Shown piece by piece: positions 14,722 to 22,421 of a DNA stretch of 24,873 nt. The notes beneath the pieces are model-generated. The model was not told where the DNA came from, did not search any database, and saw only the letters and a list, made by a program, of their open reading frames with translations. The position numbers and the translations under genes are program-made. The stretch spans positions 1-24,873 of the forward strand of contig JBDRKQ010000152.1 in the NCBI GenBank assembly GCA_043813895.1. The letters run 5' to 3'. The number at the start of each line of letters is the position of its first letter. The stretch's first letter is position 1. Origin of the DNA: CAZTAR01 sp043813895. Lineage in GTDB: Bacteria; Planctomycetota; Phycisphaerae; UBA1845; UTPLA1.

Positions 14722-15933
14722 TCATGCCGGCCTTGTCGGCCAGCGCTTGTGCAGGAGCTTTTCGCGGTCCGGAAGTATGTGGAGCGCGGCGATGATGCGG
14801 TCCGCCGCGTGCCCGTCGCCGTAGGGATTGGCCAAGCCCCGCAAACCCTCGCGAAACGCGGGCTCGACGGCCGTGTGGAGGGCTGCTGCGATCTCGCCCC
14901 GGTCCATCGCTGCATCCAGCACATTGGCGGGCCGCAACCGGCCGGTTTGCCGATCGCCGACATTGACCACGGGTAGGGAGAACCCGGCTGCCTCGATGAT
15001 GCCCGAACTCGAATTGCCTACCAGGACGGCTGCATGCGTGAGGCAACTCCAGTAACGATGTTGCGAAAGAGAAGAGACCAGGCAGGCATTCTCGCGCGAG
15101 GCGGCAAACCGTTGCAGCGCCTCGCGGATCGCGTGGTGGCCGACATCCGCATTGGGGCCGATTAGCAGCAAGTTTGCGTCCAGTGCATGCAGACCGAGCA
15201 GCAATTCGTCAACCTGACGCGCCGCGGGCCATGGATGGAGCGTCTCGGGATGGAAGACGACCACCACCGTAGGACGCGAGAAGTCGAGCCCTACGGCCGT
15301 ACTCAACTCGGAGACGGACGACGGTTTGAAATTGCGAAGTACGTCAAGCGCGAGGCCTCCGACGATATGCACGCGCCACGACTCCTCCCCCATGCCTGTA
15401 ATCCGCTCGGCATGTTCAGGCAGCGCGGCGAAATGCACGTGCGACAGCTTGCTGATCGCGTGGCGACACTGGTTGTCGTACGCGCCTTCAGTGACATCAC
15501 CGCCGTGCAGGTGGGCGATGGGGATCGCGTGGATGAGCGCCGCCAATGTCGCCGCGAGCATCTCCGTCCGGTCGCCCAGAACGAACACCAGGTCCGGCCG
15601 ATCGACGGCCAGCGCGTGCGAATACTGCTCGACGGCCCGGCCCGCAGTTGTGGCAACCTCAACGGGACCATCGCCGGGGATCAAATGGTCCACCGGCACG
15701 GTGGTCAGTTGCGGCATGTCGGAGAACGCTTCGATCGTGTGGCCGAAATCGGATGACAGGTGTGTCCCGCCGGCCAGACACATCACCTCCCAGGCCGGCT
15801 CGGCGGTCAGTGCGGCGAGCAGTGGGTGGTAGATGCCCGCATCGGCGCGGCTCGTCGTAATGCAGCCGACCCTTCGCAGCCAGTCCGCGGTGCCGCCGGC
15901 GGGAGACGGGGTGGAGGATGTGGGAGTGTTCAT
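14722..15933 (-). CDS. neuC: UDP-N-acetylglucosamine 2-epimerase (NeuC-type, hydrolysing)
   Basis: A 403-residue enzyme of the UDP-GlcNAc 2-epimerase family. The NeuC branch releases UDP and gives ManNAc (or a related 2-acetamido sugar) for nonulosonic acid synthesis. Visible motifs: TTSRADAGIYHPLL (27-40), LGDRTEMLAA (119-128), HLHGGDVTEGAYDNQCRHAISKLSH (about 141-165), FHPET, IGPNAD, and VGNSSSGIIEAAGFSLPVVNVGDRQTGR near the C-terminus, which binds UDP. There is an N-terminal extension of about 20 polar residues before the usual first strand. It lies 36 bases downstream of the TPR-like membrane protein gene on the same strand, so the two are probably co-transcribed. No neuA or neuB is present in the window, so the end product is unknown. 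The non-hydrolysing WecB role is less likely given the HGGDVTEG and DRQTGR details. Confidence 0.88.
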   Translation of the reverse strand: MNTPTSSTPSPAGGTADWLRRVGCITTSRADAGIYHPLLAALTAEPAWEVMCLAGGTHLSSDFGHTIEAFSDMPQLTTVPVDHLIPGDGPVEVATTAGRAVEQYSHALAVDRPDLVFVLGDRTEMLAATLAALIHAIPIAHLHGGDVTEGAYDNQCRHAISKLSHVHFAALPEHAERITGMGEESWRVHIVGGLALDVLRNFKPSSVSELSTAVGLDFSRPTVVVVFHPETLHPWPAARQVDELLLGLHALDANLLLIGPNADVGHHAIREALQRFAASRENACLVSSLSQHRYWSCLTHAAVLVGNSSSGIIEAAGFSLPVVNVGDRQTGRLRPANVLDAAMDRGEIAAALHTAVEPAFREGLRGLANPYGDGHAADRIIAALHILPDREKLLHKRWPTRPA

Positions 15934-15969
15934 GATCGCCGACCGAGCCCGCCACCGGCACTCGTCCGC

Positions 15970-17184
15970 TCACTGCTCATCGAGACGGATGCGGCCCGAC
16001 GAAGCTTCCGGGTTCTGGGCCAGTTCTTCCAGGCGACCGAGCTGCGAACGAAGGACCTGCGCCTGGGGAGAATCCGGGTACCGCTGGACGATGCTCTTCG
16101 CCAACTCAGCGGCTTCCATATATCGACCTTGTCTGGCGCAGGCCATGATTTGCGCTTCGATCCGCTGCCGCACCTCAATCTCGGCGTTGGCTTCCAGCGT
16201 TGGAATCTGCATCCGGAGCGCTTCGGAATCCGCACTATTCGGAAAACGCTGCACAAAGATACGGGCTGCGGCCAAGGCCTCTTCCCACCGGCGCGCGCTG
16301 ACGAAACGCTGGATCTCCGCATTCATGCGGCGTTGCTGTTCTCCCAGGAATTGCCTGTGTTGGCGCTCGACGCGGAGCCAGAGTTGTCTCGCTTCGGCCG
16401 AATCCGGATGGCTCTCCACGAGTTGACGTGCGAGATGGTTCGCCCGCTCCCACGCCGAGATGCTCATCAAATCGTTCACCTGATGGGTGACGGAACTGAC
16501 GTCCTCCGACTCGTGCTGTTCGCGTGACTCTTCCACCTGCTCGACCAATTCGGTTGCCCAAACCTCGCCGGGGTACTTTCGACGCACGCTCTCAGCCACT
16601 TCGCGCGCCTGGCCGAAATCCCCCTTTTTGGTCAGAGAACTCACGAGCACGCGGGCGTTGTGGATCTCCTCTTCCACCAAGCGTCTTCGCTTATCCAGAC
16701 GCTCCTCGGGCGACAAGAGCAGGCTGTCGCGGATGTCGTCAAGGGCAATCAGGAGGTTCTGCCCTTGGTACTCCGGCTGGACCATCGGGGGGGCGGACTC
16801 GGCATCCGGAGCAGCCGATACGGAGGTTGAAGAGGCGATTGCGGCTGTGGCGTCTTCGCTGGAGCCGATCGGGATCCGAACCTCGTCCTGGTGTTGTTCG
16901 ATTCGCACCATTGACGCATGCAGACCGCGCAGGACTCTCAGCATCGCCGAGACTCCGAGGAGCAACCCGCCGCTTGCCAGGCCCAGGAGAATAATCAGGC
17001 CCAGTTCCCCGAACTCGGCGGCTCCCCAGGTGGACAAGATGGAATTGCGACCCAGAACACGCATAATCCCGACGATCAGGAACAAGAAGGCCAGCACGAA
17101 AGCCATCACGCGCAGCACCAAGGCTGTCGAAGACACGCGTCTTTGCGTTCGTGGAGGCCGGGGCTGTTTCGATTGCGTGCTCAT
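15970..17184 (-). CDS. Membrane-anchored TPR-like repeat protein
   Basis: A 404-residue protein with a basic N-terminus (STQSKQPRPPRTQRR), two membrane helices (about residues 21-44 and 61-83), a polar Ala/Ser linker (about 105-140) and a helical C-terminal half. The second half contains four units of a TPR-like pattern (ALVLYP-type spacing): around 178-205 (SLTKKGDFGQAREVAESVRRKYP), 237-260, 293-315 (VSARRWEEALAAARIFVQRFP) and 348-371 (ARQGRYMEAAELAKSIVQRYPDS). It probably acts as a protein-binding scaffold at the inner membrane. The ATG at 17184 is chosen because the frame upstream is non-hydrophobic and runs through the aroA start region. No ribosome binding site is obvious. It is the first gene of a likely two-gene unit with neuC and diverges from aroA across 192 bases. 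Confidence 0.8.
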   Translation of the reverse strand: MSTQSKQPRPPRTQRRVSSTALVLRVMAFVLAFLFLIVGIMRVLGRNSILSTWGAAEFGELGLIILLGLASGGLLLGVSAMLRVLRGLHASMVRIEQHQDEVRIPIGSSEDATAAIASSTSVSAAPDAESAPPMVQPEYQGQNLLIALDDIRDSLLLSPEERLDKRRRLVEEEIHNARVLVSSLTKKGDFGQAREVAESVRRKYPGEVWATELVEQVEESREQHESEDVSSVTHQVNDLMSISAWERANHLARQLVESHPDSAEARQLWLRVERQHRQFLGEQQRRMNAEIQRFVSARRWEEALAAARIFVQRFPNSADSEALRMQIPTLEANAEIEVRQRIEAQIMACARQGRYMEAAELAKSIVQRYPDSPQAQVLRSQLGRLEELAQNPEASSGRIRLDEQ

Positions 17185-17376
17185 GGTCTGGCGCAGCAGT
17201 TGCGAACGGGAGGGAGGGGCGCACAGGCGACCCACAAAGACCGCCTCATTCAATCCTACCTCTGCCGATATTCGAATCAAGGGACAACTCGGCACAGGTC
17301 TATCAACACGCAGCACACGCCGGAATCGGCCGCCCGCGGCGTGCAATTCGGGAAGAGGTCCGATAGCATCTCGTGT

Positions 17377-18669
17377 ATGAACACGCTGGATGGAATCACG
17401 CTCAGGCCTCCGACGGGGCCGATCGACCGCACCGTCTGCCTGCCGGGCAGCAAGAGCATCACCAACCGCGCGCTGCTCCTGGCGGCAATGGCCCACGGTA
17501 CGTCGCATCTCGACGGCGTCCTGATCGCCGATGACACCCGACTCATGTCCAATGCCCTGGATGTCCTTGGCGTCGCCGCAATGTTGGACGAAGAAACTCG
17601 GCGGGCCAACATCAAAGGGTGCGGTGGATTCTGGCCGAACTCCGAAGGCGCCATCTTCTGCGGCAACGCGGGCACGGTCATGCGGTTCGTTACGGCTGCG
17701 TGCTGCATCGGTCACGGTGACTACCGTCTGGACGGCGTCGAGCGGATGCGGGAACGTCCGATCGGCGAGCTCGTCGAGGCGCTGCACGACCTTGGCGCGT
17801 CGATCGCCTACGAGGGCAAGACCGGCTGCTGCCCACTGAACGTGGCGGCCCGAGGCCTTCGCGGCGGCGTCGTGCGTTTCAGCCACGCGCCGTCAAGCCA
17901 GTTCCTTTCGGCGATCCTCATGGCCGCGCCGCGCGCGGCGAACGACGTGATGATCGAGATCGCCGGGCCCATGCCCAGCATGCCTTACGTCAGAATGACG
18001 CTTGGCGTGATGGAAGCTTTCGGCGTTTCCGCCGTCGAATACGGAATGCGGAAGTTCATCGTGCCGGGAATGCAAACGTATTCGGCAGCTAACTACGCAG
18101 TGGAACCGGATGCTTCCACGGCTTCCTATTTCTTTGCTGCCGCGGCGATCACAGGAGGGCGAATCACGGTCGACGGCCTCGGTTCCGAGAGCATCCAGGG
18201 CGACATCGGTTTCACCGACATCCTGGAACAGATGGGATGCCGTGTCGAACGCAAGCCGAAGAGCACGACCGTCCGGGGCCCCGGCGATCGGAGGCTTTCC
18301 GGCATTGACGTGGACCTCAATCACATGCCCGACGTTGCCCAGACACTCGGCGTGCTCGCGGCCTTCGCCGACGGGCCGACGCGAATTCGCAACGTCGCCA
18401 ACCTGCGCGTGAAGGAGACCGATCGGCTCCATGCCCTCTCTACGGAGCTTGGTCGCCTGGGTGTCCACACCGAAGTCCACAAGGACGGTATCACGGTTCG
18501 TCCCAAGGGCCTTCCCTCCCCCGGCGTCATTGAGACGTACTACGATCACCGAATGGCGATGAGCTTCGCGCTGGCGGGCCTGCGCCTCGAAGGCATGGTC
18601 GTCCGCAACCCCCGATGCGTGAGCAAAACGTTTCCCGAGTTCTTTCAACTGTGGAACGAACTAGGTTGA
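17377..18669 (+). CDS. aroA: 3-phosphoshikimate 1-carboxyvinyltransferase (EPSP synthase)
   Basis: A 430-residue shikimate pathway enzyme that joins phosphoenolpyruvate and shikimate-3-phosphate. Motifs: LPGSKSITNRALLLAA (22-37, with Lys26 in the active site), CGNAGTVMRF (95-104), SSQFLSAILMAAP, NYAVEPDASTASYFFAAAAITGG, the catalytic-loop RVKETDRL, and YYDHRMAMSFALAGL near the end. Length and order are those of a complete enzyme. In the GNAGT loop the position corresponding to Pro101 of the E. coli enzyme is Phe104 by eye alignment; changes near this Pro are known to affect glyphosate binding. The ATG at 17377 gives the family start MNTLDGITLRP; the open frame continues upstream only through the antisense of the membrane protein gene. 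It has its own upstream region of 192 bases. Confidence 0.96.
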   Translation: MNTLDGITLRPPTGPIDRTVCLPGSKSITNRALLLAAMAHGTSHLDGVLIADDTRLMSNALDVLGVAAMLDEETRRANIKGCGGFWPNSEGAIFCGNAGTVMRFVTAACCIGHGDYRLDGVERMRERPIGELVEALHDLGASIAYEGKTGCCPLNVAARGLRGGVVRFSHAPSSQFLSAILMAAPRAANDVMIEIAGPMPSMPYVRMTLGVMEAFGVSAVEYGMRKFIVPGMQTYSAANYAVEPDASTASYFFAAAAITGGRITVDGLGSESIQGDIGFTDILEQMGCRVERKPKSTTVRGPGDRRLSGIDVDLNHMPDVAQTLGVLAAFADGPTRIRNVANLRVKETDRLHALSTELGRLGVHTEVHKDGITVRPKGLPSPGVIETYYDHRMAMSFALAGLRLEGMVVRNPRCVSKTFPEFFQLWNELG

Positions 18670-19012
18670 GCCGCGTCGTCGGCTTAGTGCCGCGAGCAAG
18701 GCACTGGTGGACAGGCCACCATCGACACCGGTCTCGGTGCGCGCAAAAAAGAGCGCAACAGGCGGCGAGCGGAAACCCTACCATTATTACACACTGCGGA
18801 TTAAAGCAGTTGCGCTCAAGGGCGCTCGTAAGTCGGGTTGCGGAATCTAGGGCCCTTTGGCACTCCGCTTAGCGCTCGCATCGCTTATTGCGCCTACTCA
18901 TTCATACCACATAAACGCCCGAAAGCAAATGATTCGCGAGGGATTTCTGTAACGACCTGTTCCCGCGGAACTTCCGGGGATGTCCCGCCTGTGAGACTCG
19001 CGGCGCCAGGGA
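18670..19012. other. Intergenic region between convergent aroA and HEAT genes, with hairpins
   Basis: This region has 343 bases and no convincing gene. It begins with two adjacent hairpins (18686-18721, listed separately). A weaker GCGC...GCGC pair (18741-18744 / 18753-18756) encloses an A-run, followed by a more AT-rich patch (about 18775-18805) and GC-rich sequence up to the HEAT stop. One of these hairpins may serve as terminator for the convergent transcripts, but none has a clean stem plus T-run. Confidence 0.5.
18686..18721. repeat. Tandem hairpins, probable dispersed repeat
   Basis: Hairpin one is AGTGCC (18686-18691) / GGCACT (18700-18705). Hairpin two is TGGTGG (18705-18710) / CCACCA (18716-18721). 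Together they start 17 bases after the aroA stop. The look of the unit (AAGGCACTGGTGGACAGGCC) is that of a dispersed intergenic repeat; from memory, similar strings recur in planctomycete genomes. There is no second copy in this window. Confidence 0.45.
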
Positions 19013-21649
19013 TCAGGACGTAGGAGCGGTCGTTGGTGGCTTCGGAGCTTCTGGCGCATTTTCTGCCGGTGTTGCCCAAAGAGACTCAAGTTTCTTGAGT
19101 GCGGCCGCTCGCTCGGCAGGTGAGCAACTCGGCGGATAGCCCGGCCAGGCCGGCGCCAAGTGCTTGGCCACACCTACCAGCGCGGTCTCTACCGGCGTCG
19201 CCGGCGCCGTTGTGGTGGGCATCGCGGACAAGCGGGCGTGGATCGCGGGCAAGACGGCCTGCGCGCCGAACGCCTTGAGCTTCTCGGCGGATTCCTCATC
19301 GGAGCCGACTGAGTCCAGTAACGCGGCGATCACTGCGTTGCGTTTCGCCTCTGCTCCGTTGCGCGCGGCATCGAGCTTCACTTCGAAGTCACCGCCGAGC
19401 TGCCCACGGACCGGGAACATCGACTCGATAAATCGCGTCGCGTCGGCATATGTGGCGGCGTCGCGGATAGCGTCCACTCGAGCCTGGATTCCTCGAAGCA
19501 CCGCCTCGGCGAGCGGCGTCTTGTCCGGCATCGCCGAACCGTCTCGCTCAGCCGCCGATTCCTTGATTCGCCGAACGGCCATGTCGATTTCGCCGCCGGT
19601 GATCAGCAGCGACACTGCCCGCGAAGTGAGCCGCACGAACCGCGGATCAGCCCGATCTTGCAGCAAGTCCGTCGCCTGCGTAAGAGCCGCCGCGGCAGCC
19701 GCGAATTCGCCGAGTTGCTCGTGCGCGTCCGCCATCGATTCCAGCAAGGTGACTCGACCGTCTGGTTGCCCGGAGCCGACCTGTTCGAATCGTTTCGGGT
19801 TGTTGCGAAGGGCCGTCAGCAATTCGAGTTGCCGTCGCTGAGAGACTTCGTCGTTCGGAACGGCGAACTGCTCTGCAATTCGGAGGTGATCCTGAGCGGG
19901 AAGCCGCTGCGCGACGAGTACATAGGCTTCCCACGCCCGCTGGCGGACCGTCGCATCCGGCTCGCCGTTTCCATCCAAGCGATTCACAAGGACTGCCAGA
20001 TCTGCCTCGCCCTGACCGCACTTGCCCAACGCGCCTGCGGCGGCTGCGCGTATCTCCGGCTCGGGAGCGCTTGTGAGCGGGCGGATCTGTGCCGCGGCGG
20101 CGGCATCGCCGAAGCCCGCCAGACCTGCGATGGCGGCGCGGCGCACCGGTACGCTGCGCTGAGACGCCATTTCCTCGCCGAAAACCTTGCGGAAAGGCTC
20201 CGATCCGATTCGGCTCATCGCGTCCAGGAACTTGACTCGAAGGTCCTCGGCCGAGGGCTGTACGCTCTTGAGTCGGTCCAACAGGGCGACCGTGATGCGG
20301 GCCGCTACCTGAGGATCCGCGTCCATGGTGCGGCGGGCAATATTCGCCAATGCCAAGGCCGCTTCCCCCACGACCGATGGCGCTTCGTCGCCCAACCGGC
20401 CGATTAGAGCATCGACCGCTTCCAACCCATCCAACCGACCGATTGCGTTGGCGAATGCCGCGCGGACGGCGGAGTCCCGCTCCGCTTCCAACGCCTGCAC
20501 GAGGCGACTCACCGAGCCTGTGAGTCTCAGGTCTCCTACGATCAATGCCACCTTCAGTCGCAAACCCTCCTGTGAATCGGAGATCATCTCCGCAAGCCGC
20601 GTTTTGATCTCCTGACCCACCTCTTTGCGATCGGTGATCATGGCGTTGACCAGGTCCAGCCCGAATTCGCGGACTTCCGGCAGCCCATCCTCGAGGAAGA
20701 GCACCAACTGCCGCTCGTGATCGCCTTCCGGCAGGCGAACGTAGGCCTCGCGGTAGGCGGCGATCAACCGCTCCGTTAGCACATTCGTTCTCGCACGCAG
20801 CTCGCGAATCTCCGCCAAGTGTCGGCGGTTAATCGCGCGGAGCCAATCGTCAGAAGACATGGACGCATGACGACTCCACCAGGCTCGGGCTGTTTCCAGG
20901 TTCATGCGCTTCGTGCCCGTTGCGTGCCGAAACGCCACCAGCGCCGCCGCCTGGATGTCGCCGTTCTCGGCACCCGCCAATTCGATGAGCGCGGCCACCG
21001 CCTTCATGTTCTCACCCAACGCCCCCAATGCCCGGATGGCCGCCTGGCGCCGTTCCTTGTGCTGCGATCCGTCTGCGGCAATCGGCCGCAACCGGTCAAC
21101 CACACGGCCGTTGTCGCACACACGGAGTGCGTCTATCACGACGGCGTCGAGCACGTCGGTTCCACCGCCCAAAAGCGAGATCAGAGGATCGACGAGCGTC
21201 GGCTGAGGCTGGGGCGATTCCGCCACCGCCCGGCAAACCGCGATCTGCGCCGCGTGGTCCGGCGGCGTCTGACGCAGGACCGAAGCCAAACGTTCGTTTG
21301 CCGCGTCCGTTCCTACGTCCAGGAGCTTCTTGGCGCCGAGCTTTCTGGCATCCGCAGTGTTGTTGCCGGTGACCAGGCTCAGGAGTTCGTCGAGTTCTTT
21401 CCCAGAGAGGGACCCTGCGGCGGATTCGACCATCGTCTCCGATTCGGTCGGAGTCTCAGCAGCCGCTTGGGTCGTCGGCTGGCTGGAAGGGGCCGCCTCG
21501 CCTGCCACGGCCTGTGTCGTCGGCTGCGTCGAAGGGGTTGCCCGCCCCGCCGCGGCGCCGGGCATCGCAACAGCAGCAGTGCCGGTCGGCAGGCACGTCG
21601 AGAGCCACAGACACAAGTTGACCGCAATCCACGAACTCACGGCACCCAC
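19013..21649 (-). CDS. Large exported HEAT-repeat protein
   Basis: An 878-residue protein with a signal peptide-like N-terminus (WIAVNLCLWLSTCLPTGTAAVA, about residues 7-28), a low-complexity Thr/Gln/Pro/Ala linker with a repeated QPTTQA unit (about 40-75), and a long helical body. Many HEAT-type units are seen between about 85 and 600, for example RQAAIRALGALGENMKAVAALIELA, SAVRAAFANAIGRLDGLEAVDALIGRL and EIRAAAAGALGKCGQGEADLAVLV. The C-terminal part (about 600-840) is helical and more TPR-like (ADAHEQLGEFAAAAAALTQATDLL), and the tail is again Thr/Pro/Ala-rich. A scaffold or binding role in the periplasm is likely; no enzymatic motif was recognised. The start is GTG at 21649, the first start codon in frame after a stop and the only one that keeps the signal peptide. 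No ribosome binding site is apparent. It is convergent with aroA. Confidence 0.82.
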   Translation of the reverse strand: MGAVSSWIAVNLCLWLSTCLPTGTAAVAMPGAAAGRATPSTQPTTQAVAGEAAPSSQPTTQAAAETPTESETMVESAAGSLSGKELDELLSLVTGNNTADARKLGAKKLLDVGTDAANERLASVLRQTPPDHAAQIAVCRAVAESPQPQPTLVDPLISLLGGGTDVLDAVVIDALRVCDNGRVVDRLRPIAADGSQHKERRQAAIRALGALGENMKAVAALIELAGAENGDIQAAALVAFRHATGTKRMNLETARAWWSRHASMSSDDWLRAINRRHLAEIRELRARTNVLTERLIAAYREAYVRLPEGDHERQLVLFLEDGLPEVREFGLDLVNAMITDRKEVGQEIKTRLAEMISDSQEGLRLKVALIVGDLRLTGSVSRLVQALEAERDSAVRAAFANAIGRLDGLEAVDALIGRLGDEAPSVVGEAALALANIARRTMDADPQVAARITVALLDRLKSVQPSAEDLRVKFLDAMSRIGSEPFRKVFGEEMASQRSVPVRRAAIAGLAGFGDAAAAAQIRPLTSAPEPEIRAAAAGALGKCGQGEADLAVLVNRLDGNGEPDATVRQRAWEAYVLVAQRLPAQDHLRIAEQFAVPNDEVSQRRQLELLTALRNNPKRFEQVGSGQPDGRVTLLESMADAHEQLGEFAAAAAALTQATDLLQDRADPRFVRLTSRAVSLLITGGEIDMAVRRIKESAAERDGSAMPDKTPLAEAVLRGIQARVDAIRDAATYADATRFIESMFPVRGQLGGDFEVKLDAARNGAEAKRNAVIAALLDSVGSDEESAEKLKAFGAQAVLPAIHARLSAMPTTTAPATPVETALVGVAKHLAPAWPGYPPSCSPAERAAALKKLESLWATPAENAPEAPKPPTTAPTS

Positions 21650-22421
21650 AATCTTGCTTCGATGTTCCCCGCCACGGTCACTGAAACGAGTGGCACGGCA
21701 TTCGGGACGGATACGTTACGGCGCGCGCCCCGCACTTGACTTCTAGCATAGCAGCAGCGTGTCGTCAATCCAGATTCGCCTGTCTAGTCGATCGCAAACA
21801 GCGAGATCGCGATGCCGCTGCGAAGAGATACACCAAAGAATACGCAACTCATCGTTCCTGCCGGAAACCTCCGCCTCCAACGCGCGAGGCTGCCGGCTTG
21901 CATCCGTATCGACGCGGACAAGCACCCGCCGCCCCGGTCTTCTGGAACACGCGCCTCTACAGTGGGCAATCGGCTAGGCGATGGGAGAAAATCCAGTGCC
22001 AGTGCCGGCGCTGCCGCGCGCGCCCGAAGACAGGCCGGATCGGACCGGCGAGGACGACGCAGCGGTGGCCGGGGACGCTGGCGATTCTTGGGCTCGGACA
22101 CGCCATCAGGGTCTCGGTCAGGGCGTGAATGCGCGCGTTTTCGCCGCCGAGAAGGCTGTGCCATAAGGAGCGGCGCGGGGTTTCTTAGCGGGCGTGACTT
22201 CCGGTAAGCCATTCCTAACGCCGCCGGAAGCTCTGGACGACGAAAGACGAGGGCCGACGGGAACTTGCGGGCTTTTCAGGCCTCTGGCTTGTGCAGAAGG
22301 CCCGGCGAGTGAATAATGCCCGCAACCGAGGACCAGGCCAAGGCATAGAAGCGCCTGGGGTGGAGTTTCAGCTCCTCGCAAGACTGGTTGCGTGTTTTCG
22401 GTCATTTGAGGCGACCCAGCA
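21650..22421. other. Long intergenic region without a convincing gene
   Basis: This 772-base stretch separates the divergent HEAT-protein gene and the exported-protein gene. Overlapping open frames exist on both strands (for example 21784-22212 minus and 21812-22207 plus), but their products are Arg/Pro/Ser-rich, as expected from random frames in GC-rich DNA. Small hairpins are visible: CTTCCGG (22198-22204) / CCGGAAG (22224-22230), and GGCCTCTG (22279-22286) against CAGAAGGCC (22294-22302). It must contain two divergent promoters. It could also hold a decayed gene or a structured RNA; I recognised no RNase P, tmRNA or SRP signature. Confidence 0.5.
22118..22405 (-). CDS. Possible small lipoprotein-like ORF (doubtful)
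   Basis: A 95-codon frame starting ATG at 22405 has a hydrophobic N-terminal segment ending in a lipobox-like Leu-Val-Leu-Gly-Cys (PPQALLCLGLVLGCG), followed by a Ser/Pro/Arg-rich tail. The first part resembles a lipoprotein signal; the rest looks like random GC-rich sequence. The start diverges from the exported-protein gene by 16 bases. No ribosome binding site or homology supports it, so it may be chance. Confidence 0.22.
   Translation of the reverse strand: MTENTQPVLRGAETPPQALLCLGLVLGCGHYSLAGPSAQARGLKSPQVPVGPRLSSSRASGGVRNGLPEVTPAKKPRAAPYGTAFSAAKTRAFTP

Noticed and set aside
16918..17376. N-terminal extension of aroA to 583 residues
   Set aside because: The added part is antisense to the membrane protein gene; EPSP synthase begins at the ATG at 17377 with the normal family start.
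17185..17886. N-terminal extension of the TPR-like membrane protein to 638 residues
   Set aside because: The extra 234 codons are antisense to the start of aroA, contain no domain, and precede a good ATG followed by a normal two-helix membrane N-terminus.
18741..18756. Rho-independent terminator after aroA
   Set aside because: The GCGC stem is only four pairs and the A-run is in the loop, not after the stem as a T-run.
21812..22207. Plus-strand 131-codon gene in the HEAT to exported-protein gap
   Set aside because: Its first part looks mildly protein-like, but most is Arg/Ser/Gly-rich, there is no ribosome binding site, and the opposite strand is open over the same stretch.
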